64,000 bases of DNA from Arachnopeziza araneosa (lineage: Eukaryota; Ascomycota; Leotiomycetes; Helotiales; Arachnopezizaceae): the NCBI GenBank assembly GCA_003988855.1, contig QYAI01000006.1, positions 434,001 to 498,000 of the forward strand, in the 5' to 3' direction. The notes beneath the pieces were generated by a model. It searched no databases. It had not been told where the DNA came from and saw only the letters and a list, made by a program, of their open reading frames with translations. Each line of letters begins with the position of its first letter. Position 1 is the first letter of the stretch. The position numbers and the translations under genes are program-made. Shown here piece after piece: positions 55,457 to 64,000 of this stretch.

Positions 55457-58432
55457 TGTGGGAAGAGGAGGAGAAGCGTGTTTAAGAAGAAACGAGGTGA
55501 GGAGTCGATGGGTTGGGGGCTGTACGCGGAAAACCAACACCTTTATCGAGAGCCCAGCCGTGGAGGTTGTTGACGTTCTCGGAAGACAGGAGTCTGATTG
55601 GTGACCTCATATGTATGGTGCGTTAGTGGGGAGATGGAGGCACTGGATGGGTGCTAGAAGATGGAATATATGTATGAACGGGCGAGCAGGTCGATGAAAT
55701 TGCACCAGCACGAGAATAGATTATGAAAGGGGCGGAGGTCGGTCGTCAGAGGAAGGCGATGAGACTTGAAGAAGGATCTCGAGGCAGGCTGTAAAGATAT
55801 AAGTGCCTGCTACACAAAGCGCAGGAGAAACGAATATTGGGTCGACCGTTTAATGTCAATCCTGTACTTTCCAGGGTCAACGGCAGTGCTCAAGCTCAGG
55901 GAGGAAGCTTTACGGAAGGACCAACGGCCCTGGCCTGTCTACAGAGGACCGCTTCAGGCTGCAGGAGGGTGCAGGTGCATCTGGAAAGCCTTAGTGGGAA
56001 TCCGATACAAAGGTACCAGCCAGCACCTGGAGCTGTGGGGAGGTTTTTTGTTTTCTTCGTTCTCTCTTGCTACGCTGCAGGGTGCCCGTCATGGATGGCG
56101 TGGGAAGGGCTGTGGGCTAAGGACGGGATGGGAAAGGAGGGCATGGGATGGGATGGGATGACATGGGATGGGGGATGGGGAATGGGATGGGGATGGGGAT
56201 AGCATGGCATGGCATGGCATGACATTATGACACGGCTTTTCCCAAGGCCCCATTTGGGGGCTGGCCTAGATAGGCAAATAATGTCGCTCGCTAGACCGTA
56301 ACCGCGACTCTAGCCCCGAGCCTGGAATACCGACCTGGGTAATGATACCTAAATCTGCTATCAGAACGGAGCGGCGAGGGATCGTTATTTATTCCAGGAG
56401 AATGATGATCGAATCGCGTCGCCTCTCGATCAGGAACGAAGAGCTGTTGCTGAACTGCGCCCGGGGAGAGGCAACGGACTCGCGCATTCACACCAACCTT
56501 GGACGCTGTACGTACAGCAGCAGAGCGAGAACAGGGAGAGTAGTCCGGTTGCCGATCCGAAGCAGACGAGACGTCTCCTGATTCGACCTCGGCCGTCCTT
56601 TGTAGCGTCTCGAGGCGCCTACATCACGCGCGACCGTCGCCGCTTTGATGGTCAGTCGCGCTGGCAGAGCCGTTGCCGACCGAGTACACCAGTCAACACT
56701 CGTAGGAGAAGACGGCCATTATTCAGTCTCTGATGTCCAATAGTCGCCTCCGCTCCAACACGCTCCCTTTGTCACCTGTACCATCGTCCTGTCGAAGCAT
56801 CTCCTCCGGATCGACCTGCCCGCAGCTTCTCGAGCTTACCTCCAGGCGGCCAGTCTCGCGTCGCCCATTCGCTGCTTCGTATTTCGGTAGCAGGAGGTCT
56901 CTCGATCGTGGATCCACGACCTGCTCTCATTCAGTCAAGGAAGCGCGGACTTCACTCACAAGTCCGGTACAAGAACGGTAATAACACTGAGGGACCCCTC
57001 CTGGAATAAGGTCATGGCTCGTGTTTCCCTGGCACTTGGTCAGCACAGCCTCATGTGCTCAATCAAATTGATGCTTATTTTATCTGGACAGCATCACAAG
57101 TGCACACACGTCGTTATCGACCGCTAATAAGATGCCTCTCCTCTAGATTATTGTTTCATTTCACTTGCCTCCCTAGGTTCAGAGCAGGATACCTAACTAC
57201 GAGCGAGCCCGCGAGCACCAGGCAACCATTTAATGCCCTCCCAGCCACAGGCAGGGTAGGCTCAGCGACGGTTGTGGGACCCGAAGAATTGATTTCTCCC
57301 GTCCATCAGCGTTTCGGCTTTCCCAGTTAGCACCGGTACTCCGCGAAACGAAGGCCTCTCTCTCTGCCTATCTTCTTCTTCTCACTGCTGCACTGTATCA
57401 AGTCAGAACCCCCTCGTACCAGAGGCCAATCGGTAGCTCGTGGCAGGCATTGATCGCCCGTCGACCTCTGCCCCGTATTTGCGAAAGATCCATCCCTCTC
57501 TGCGCCTACCTGACTGGGGCATGAGCGAGGTTGTCACATGAACAACGTGACTTGGTGCGATTGAAATTGTCAACTGTCGCAACTCTAGAACAGCTCTCTA
57601 CTTACGTTAGTACAGCCTATGCCTCCTCTGCTGGCCGGATATTCTTGATTGGACAGGCAAAGCCGCTCGCTGCTCGAAGCGCGACGCCTTCACCTCATCT
57701 ACCATCGAATTCGACTTCTTCTCTTTTCCCACTAATCGATTGACGAGATGACCAATTCCCAGCAGCTCGGGTCCTTCAAAGTGGATGTCACCTCGCAGCG
57801 CCTGGTGAACTTTTATCCTCAAGGCTGGCTAGCTTGTCGCTTGTAAAGCTGCGGCCTGATCTCGTTTCAATGGCATTATGAACATGGTGACAGATTAAGA
57901 TCTGCGACTCAGATCGTTCAGATGATTACCCTGGCCGGATAATGACTCCACATCCTCCAGAGATGTTACCATCTCTTAAAGTATGGGCACAGGGATGCAT
58001 GCCTTTTTAGATACCGGTTGGCGACTTCGAGATAGTTTTCACCATCCTTGGAAGGTGGGCGATGCAGTTGGTTTCTATTTCAGCGTTATACGAGCTTTGA
58101 TATCCTCAGTGTGAGGTTTCATCTACGTGATGTTGTTGCCTAGTTTTCACAGTTTCATTGATTGCGCCACTTCTTTTAATCTCTCTTGAAGCGCGATCAC
58201 AACAACACCTCCCCAACAGTACCTAAGAATAAATATCATGCAGTGGATCTAGGAGAGGAAAATGTCATTACTATGCCCAATCTCCTCAAGGCAACCATCC
58301 GACTTCACTTCGAAGTCATCCCAACCTTCAAGATACGCCGGATGCTAATGCTGGAAATTGTAATTAAGGAAATGTCTCAAACGTTAGAAGACTCCTCCGA
58401 AGAGCGCGCAGTGAAATCCCAATGGGAACTGT
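55457..58432. other. Gene-free region upstream of the Rpn4-like gene
   Basis: About 3 kb, the presumed upstream region of the transcription factor, with a microsatellite block at 56124-56224. From about 56,300 to 57,800 it is G/C-richer than other intergenic DNA and contains open frames (56733-56981, 57531-57743) with no known family. An ORF at 58186-58491 is mostly antisense to the atg18 3' end and starts at TTG. Confidence 0.45.
56124..56224 (+). repeat. ATGGG and GCATG pentamer repeat block
   Basis: Imperfect tandem GGGATG/ATGGG units (to about 56200) pass into GCATG units (about 56202-56222), forming a 100-bp purine-rich microsatellite. Possibly slippage-prone. Confidence 0.85.
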
Positions 58433-59909
58433 CTAGTTCGTATAATCAACAGTTGACTGGTCAATTTTGTCATCTCCTTCTAGAACTCTAGAGTAAGAGT
58501 CAGTTTGCAGAATCGGAACAAGAAAATGAAATCTCACGAATACTGCTTCACCAAGACACCTTCGCCTCCATTTTCCATGTCGATGCTGAAAACATAAAAC
58601 CCTCCATCACTGGTAACAAGCATTACCTGCGGGCTACTGCTACTCATAGCAACCACACTGCGTAGAGGACCACCCGTGGAATTCATCCCCAGTCCGCTTT
58701 TTGGGAGCTTTATGTATGCAAAATCTCGCATAGGCTCCCACATCTCGGTAACTGCTTGTGGTAGATAGCCACCCACAACCCCAGCTACACTTTTCCCCAT
58801 TATCTGCGATGATCTTCGAATCATACTTCCAAACGTGCCACTTGTGGTTCGTGTACCAGCGAGAGCCTCCGTTGTCTCACTTCTGGGTGATGTTCCGGCA
58901 GTGGGAGATTCGATACCGCCATCATAACTGCGAGGCCGGCTCCATCTATCTACCAGGGATTTTGGTGTTTCAGAAGGAATGTTGGTGGTAATTGCTAGAC
59001 GAAAGATGTGGACTGTATCGGTAGTGGAGGAGACACATAATAAAGTAGAACTTAAGTTGAAGGACATGCTGTAAATAGTTGACGGATACGTTCCGCGCCG
59101 AAATTGATAGAGTTTAGTCCCTTTAGGAAGTGAAAAAACCCTAATTATTGTCCCGGTCTCTGAAGCTGTAGTAAGCAATGTTCCGTCATTGTTCAACGCA
59201 ATACAAGACAATGGAGATCTATGCGCTTCGACCACATTTAATGCTTCCATTTTTAAAGCATCAAATATCAAAACCTCCCCAGTGGTTGGCGCAACATATG
59301 TTGAGAGCGGTGGTGCATGCGACGGTCTCCTATCTCCTGCATCTTCCCTGGGTTTTGGTAAGGGATACGCCAGATAACAGTTTTCGGAGGATGGTGCGAG
59401 TGCACAAATCGCATTAGGATTAGGCGACGTGGAAACGGTGTAGAGAAGGGTCATATTCGAGATATCGTAGAGATATATCTCTTCTTCTAAAATGACAGCT
59501 AGACGTTTTCGATTGAGCTTGACTGAGAGGACAGCAGATGGAAAAGTTAGCTCGCATATGATAGACGATCGCTAAGTATAATTGTCAGAGTGTGTACTAT
59601 AGAAGCCATTTGGGAGATATATGAAATCCAGAAGCCGTCACATCATACCTTCGTATTCTGAATCACTAGGTGCCTGGGGGATTTGATCAACGCCACGAGA
59701 GATGTTGAGAACAACATCTCAATCAGTGCTACATTTCCATCGTCGCTACTGAAAATTTTTGCGAACGGATCGGTATGGTAGATGCGGAAACCTCTTGCCG
59801 TGCCTGGAGCATGTGAAGTCAGCATTTGGAAAGTAGGATACAGGTTGGACCCACCAACAGCAAGACAGCTATAGTCCTGGTTGAATGTCACAAAATTCAT
59901 GGACATCAT
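58433..59909 (-). CDS. atg18: Autophagy protein Atg18 (PROPPIN)
   Basis: Exons 59909-59649, 59571-58538 and 58487-58433 give 449 aa in frame. The last exon is 55 nt and restores the expected end (VLEGDDKIDQSTVDYTN), which a single-exon reading would miss. The protein begins MMSMNFVTFNQDYSCLAVG and carries WD40-type repeats. The diagnostic PROPPIN motif FRRG in LYQFRRGTYP, with SMSFN after it, binds phosphatidylinositol 3-phosphate and 3,5-bisphosphate. Atg18 works with Atg2 at the phagophore and controls vacuole shape. The loop around residues 240-300 is the known membrane-insertion CD loop region. It diverges from ppm2. Confidence 0.93.
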
Positions 59910-60695
59910 GTTATTTCAAACGAATTTTCAAGCTTGGAGGGCAGTAGATGATAACTCTAGATCTGTGGCCGAGCTAGTAGGGACAAGAGATCTGCTAATC
60001 TCTAATAGAAGTGTCGTGGGACGCTACCTAGAAGGTGGGGAGTGATCTGCTCTGTATGCATCGGCGGGGACAATCATTTGTGCTACACTGGGCCCAGTGA
60101 TGTTGCTCGATGGATAAAGTGATGGCAGTCTTAGTTTGCAGTTGATTGCAGTTGCAATCGCAGTTGGACGCGGGGCTGAAAGAGCTTGAGCTCCTGTTGA
60201 GTGTGATTGGCTGGACTGGTTTGTAGCTCCGACCACCGACTCTCTAAAATACTTCACATCAGGATACACATCTTGCTCTATCTCCATAACCCGTTGCTCC
60301 TTTTCATGCATAGTACTTCCACCTATTCTCCAATCCACTTCCTTCCTCCTGTAGCATAAAAATTTGGCACTACAGCTACCAAGTTTCACTCTTCACGCGT
60401 TCTCTCTATTATGCATATTAGGAAGGCACAGATACTTCTCTCATTTTGCCGGCTACCGAGTTGGGTTTCATGTAAGTTCTAGAGACAAATAGGGACCTCT
60501 CTCATTTCAATAGTTAGAACATAGACAGGCTTCAGCTTGATTCTTTCCATGGTCTTCGACTTTCATGCTCAGAATATTGAGTTTCTAAGCCCAGTTAGAC
60601 TACAGCGGCCACTTGAAGAGGGATCTTAAGACTAATTTCTGGACCGTGTGAATTCTCTAGGACTCACGTGTTCTCTACCCAATCACTCCGGAGCC
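59910..60695. promoter_or_regulatory. Divergent intergenic region (atg18 / ppm2)
   Basis: About 790 bp between divergent starts. A minus-strand frame at 60024-60389 starts at GTG and looks like atg18 leader. A short ATG-poor stretch precedes the ppm2 start. Confidence 0.4.
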
Positions 60696-63600
60696 ATGTC
60701 TTCTCCAGGTGGCAGCGGCCTTCCCAGGAATATAACCAACTTCAGGTCCAAAGCCCAGTCACAGGATGATTCCATCATGGCCACGAATAATAGTTCGATC
60801 GTCTCAAAAAGAAGCGTTGAGCGCTTGTATTTTCCAAATGAAGCCCATTTCTTTCGACATTTTGTAAAGAAACCACAGAGGCGCGCTCCTTTGATAAATC
60901 GCGGGTACTGGTTGAGGATGAAGGCGATTGATCAAGTTGTTCGTCGTTTTCTAGAGAAACCTTCCCAAAAGAAGAAAGTTGTCGTCAACCTTGGATGCGG
61001 ATAGTGAGTAGAATCTGTTTCATGGCTACTGCTGGATCCTAATAGAATACCCAGCGATCCTCTTCCGTGGCAATGCCTGACAAGATATCAAGACGCTTGC
61101 AAAGGAGTTTCCTTTATTGATATTGACTATCGAGATCTGATGCTTAAGAAAAGAGCTGTCGTTCGAGATGTTCATCATCTCAATTCGATGTTAATAGGGA
61201 CCGAAGAGTCTGAAGGTGATGTTTTGCTCAGAAGTGATTGTTACTTTCAAGTGGGATGTGACCTTCGAGACCTACGTCGTCTGAGTGACATTCTCTCCAG
61301 TATTGTCGATATCCAAACTTGTGAGTGGCTCTGTTACAGTTTTCAAATAAACAACCGATATTGAAGTGACAAAAGTTCAAGAACTTGAATCATTTTTCAC
61401 CCCTTTGAACTGGTATAGATCGGGGGTGTTCAAATTAATCAACTCTATTGAAAATCCTCTGTTGATCGCAGGTGCTGCTATATGTTTGAGGTGAGCAGCA
61501 ATGCGGAACTCGAGAACTGACTGTTTACTAGGCCAAATTCTATTCACTGCCGAGGTCTCTATCACCTACATGAGCGTTGAATCATCTGATGCGCTGATAA
61601 AATTTTGTAGTACACTTCCTGATGGTAAAGTTTCTATCAGAACGAATATAAAATAGGGCTAAGATAAAGATAGCATGCTTTTGCCTTCTTGAACAGCTAC
61701 TCCCAGATGGTGCAGATCACCCCTTTTCTCGAACAATGATGGCACACTTCAATAAATTGCGGACCCCTGTAAGTTTACTTTGATAATATCTGCTATCCTC
61801 TTCTACATATTTTGGTGTTTTTGTTCTGGCCTCTATCTCAATTTTCAAAACCAATAACAATAGGTACACACTAAGTTGCCTATAGCTACATGCTGTGAAA
61901 AAGTATCCTACAGAATCAGCACAATCACGCCGCTTCGTAGACTTAGGATGGACTGACGTCAATGTACGCAATCTTTGGGAGTTGTGGGGCTCCTCAGACT
62001 TCGTTACCTCCCAAGAACGAAAAGCCTTGGATCTCATTGAGCCATTCGATGAATGGGAAGAATTCGCCCTGTTCGCTAACCATTATTTCCTACTCCAGAG
62101 CTCTACAGCAGGAAAAGTCTCCATTCATGACGATGTCTCTCTTCCAGGAGGGCCACCCCAGATACAGCCGGCCATTGCCTCCTCGCCCGTCTTCCAGGTT
62201 ACATTCTCGGAAAATCCGAAATCAAAAGGATACCGGCGATTTGCCGCGACAATGCCGACCAGATCACAAGATCAAGCACGTGACAGAATAGCAGTATTTG
62301 GAGGAATGGGTCTTGCGTCTAGAGTGAACTCTTACGATGAATATCATTCAACCGATCAGCTCAATTTCACCTCATACTATCCGGATAGCCCTCTCGTCAC
62401 TCCCAGTAGCAGAATGTGTCACACAATCACCGATTTAGGAGATATAGGAGCACTACTAGTTGGGGGTCGTGCTTCTCCAGATTCAGGTCTGGTTGATTGC
62501 TGGCTATACCACAAATGGCTTAACATTTGGGAAAGAGTAGATGACCTTCCTTGGCCTCTGTACAGACATCAAGCACTCAAGATAGATCAACATCATGTTC
62601 TTGTCTCTACTGGGCGTATGGATTCTTGTTCGATTTCTGATCGATTCCTTGTTTGGAGTAGACGAGGATGGTTCAAATGCTCGTATGGGAGTGACTCTCT
62701 CATACCAGTTGCGGCATATGGTTCAGTGCTGATAAATCATCCTTCAGCCTCGACGCTTGCTCTCAATACTAGGAATGAAACTCGACACTCAGGTATGCTT
62801 GCTGGTGGAATTTCCACTGATGGAGTTATTCTCAACCAAACGTTAGTGTGGTTTTTGACGCACGTGCCGAGTGCTGTAAGTTGAAACACGGTCATACATC
62901 CACACATCTTACTAATACGCCTGGGTAGGAGCCACGCATTACCTTCCAGGCCGCTGAAAATATCGCAATCGCCGTTCGTTTTGGTGCAAGTGTGGTAACT
63001 CACTACGACAAAATTTTCCTGATAGGCGGCATTGTAGAGAACAAGCTTGTACACTCAGCCGATGAAATATGTTGCTTGGAATTTCGAGAAAACTCACAAG
63101 TCCTAACTCCAGTTCCTCTAAAACTACAACCGATAATACCAAGGCCAGTCCTTGTTGGTACATGTGCCTATTCCACGGATCAGTCTTTGGTTATCCTAGG
63201 TGGCTCAGCCGTCTGCTTTTCATTTGGCACGTATTGGAACCAGGGCATATATATCATTTCTTCAAATGATTCGGAAACCGTAGTCAAAGAGGCGCCAACC
63301 CTACCTTTGTTGCCCAATGTCCAACAGAAATCAATATGGGAATTCTCACGTACCGTTTACACGAAAGATGTGAATATAAGCTCAAACCCCACAAGCTCTT
63401 TCATTACTCCACCCAATCAGATTGCATTACCGGTGCCTCGAGTTCGATTTGGATCAAACGTAAACTTCGACCAAATTCTTTCTGCTAGTAAACCCGTAAT
63501 ATTCGAGAACTTTGACATTGGAAACTGTACTTCATTATGGACACTAGATTATCTTAAGCAGCGTGTTGGGATCGATCGCGAGGTATGTAGCAAGGTAACA

Positions 63601-64000
63601 AATGCCTATATTAGCATTTATTAATTCTAACTAGGTCATCGTCCATGAAGCTTCAACAGAACGTATGGATTTTACAGCAAAGAATTTTACGTACACTTCG
63701 AAGCGCTTTGGAGATTTTGTTGACGAAATCGAGACTGGAAGGAGATTGTATCTGCGTTCTCTGTCATCGGACCAGCCAACATTGACCCCAGCATCTTTTG
63801 CTCGCGACTTTCCATCAATTGGAGCCGATTTTCAAGTGCCTGCTGAGCTCTCCCTTGTTTCCGAGACTGTGCATAGCTCTCCGCTTCGGATCTCGGGCCC
63901 CGTTATAATTTGGTTACATTACGATGTAAGTAGTTGAGCGTTATATCCTTAGCTTTAGCACGTACTGAAATGCTTAGGTAATGGCCAATATCCTCTGTCA
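60696..64000 (+). CDS. ppm2: tRNA wybutosine-synthesizing protein 4 (Ppm2/Tyw4), partial at right edge
   Basis: Eight exons are visible (60696-61003, 61055-61320, 61532-61624, 61674-61768, 61886-62875, 62929-63582, 63635-63925, 63978-64000), in frame, giving 906 aa so far. The frame is open when the window ends. The N-terminal leucine carboxyl methyltransferase-type domain has VVNLGCGYDPLPWQ (SAM motif) and FTAEVSITYMSVESSDALI. A middle Kelch-like beta-propeller covers about 340-700 (IAVFGGMGLASRV, GALLVGGRASP, IFLIGGIVENK). The C-terminus enters a JmjC/cupin domain (WLHYDVMANILC). Tyw4 methylates and methoxycarbonylates yW-72 to wybutosine next to the anticodon of tRNA-Phe using SAM. The intron at 61321-61531 is about 211 nt, longer than the others. 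Confidence 0.93.

Noticed and set aside
56733..57330. Ser/Arg-rich frames in the 55.5-58.4 kb gap
   Set aside because: ATG present but no family, no splice support, and low-complexity composition typical of G/C-rich DNA.
58186..58491. 101-codon plus-strand frame next to atg18
   Set aside because: Starts at TTG, and its 3' part is antisense to the last atg18 exon, which has strong motif support.
58534..58538. Ending atg18 at the TGA just after LVKQYS
   Set aside because: The codon TCG-TGA overlaps a good GTGAGA donor, and a downstream 55-nt exon restores the standard Atg18 C-terminus in frame.
60024..60389. 121-codon minus-strand frame upstream of atg18
   Set aside because: Begins at GTG, not ATG. 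More likely atg18 leader or promoter DNA.

Overview
The window is nuclear DNA of a filamentous ascomycete (Pezizomycotina). The evidence is the architecture: short spliceosomal introns (mostly 45-75 nt, GTRNGT donors, CTRAY-type branch sites), CT-rich and CA-rich leaders upstream of genes, about one gene per 2-3 kb on both strands, and fungal-specific families (GH72 glucanosyltransferase, Ssn8 cyclin C, Bcd1, Ppm2/Tyw4). Several predicted proteins resemble what I remember of Leotiomycetes (Sclerotiniaceae-like) proteins, but placement below Pezizomycotina is inference. I rebuilt gene models by joining open frames at splice sites and checking that exon lengths keep the frame and that the junctions restore family motifs. 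Most multi-exon models below close exactly in frame.

Layout. 0.6-7.1 kb: a 202-aa orphan, the snoRNP assembly factor Bcd1, and a large TBC-domain RabGAP. 7.5-15.5 kb: a short-chain dehydrogenase, a secreted Ser/Thr- and Cys-rich protein, a zinc-less Fpg/Nei DNA glycosylase, and a GPI-anchored GH72 beta-1,3-glucanosyltransferase. 16.1-20.3 kb: a ten-exon EF-hand (calcium-regulated) mitochondrial carrier diverging from cyclin C (ssn8). 20.3-25.4 kb: gene-poor, with a 27-nt poly-C tract and a pyrimidine-rich leader before a 181-aa fungal orphan, then a small presumed mitochondrial protein. 25.7-28.6 kb: a Syn8-type Qc-SNARE diverging from a RING/TRAF-type zinc finger protein. 29.6-32.6 kb: tRNA(Ile)-lysidine synthetase-like gene diverging from the SAM carrier pet8. 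32.8-38.4 kb: a WDR48/UAF1-type WD40 protein and the SUMO protease ulp1, in tandem on the minus strand. 38.9-41.0 kb: a phenol 2-monooxygenase-type flavoprotein. 42.6-48.8 kb: a large fungal orphan and a DDHD-domain phospholipase. 49-58.4 kb: two long gene-poor stretches flank an Rpn4-like C2H2 transcription factor. 58.4-64.0 kb: atg18 diverging from ppm2/tyw4, which runs off the right edge.

There is no secondary-metabolite cluster, rRNA array, CRISPR or intact transposon. The genes are mostly housekeeping and are not organised as one pathway, though mitochondrial SAM/tRNA functions and ubiquitin/SUMO deconjugation each form an adjacent pair. The observations most worth a second look are two candidate GC-AG introns (in ssn8 and ulp1), a leader-like CT/CA-rich stretch with no gene behind it (about 52.7-53.7 kb) that points antisense into the Rpn4-like gene, a His at the expected zero layer of the Syn8 SNARE motif, a CxxC-rich N-terminal half in the DDHD phospholipase, and a possible 58-aa CxCxxC membrane-anchored microprotein. 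I did not find a convincing undescribed multi-gene system.
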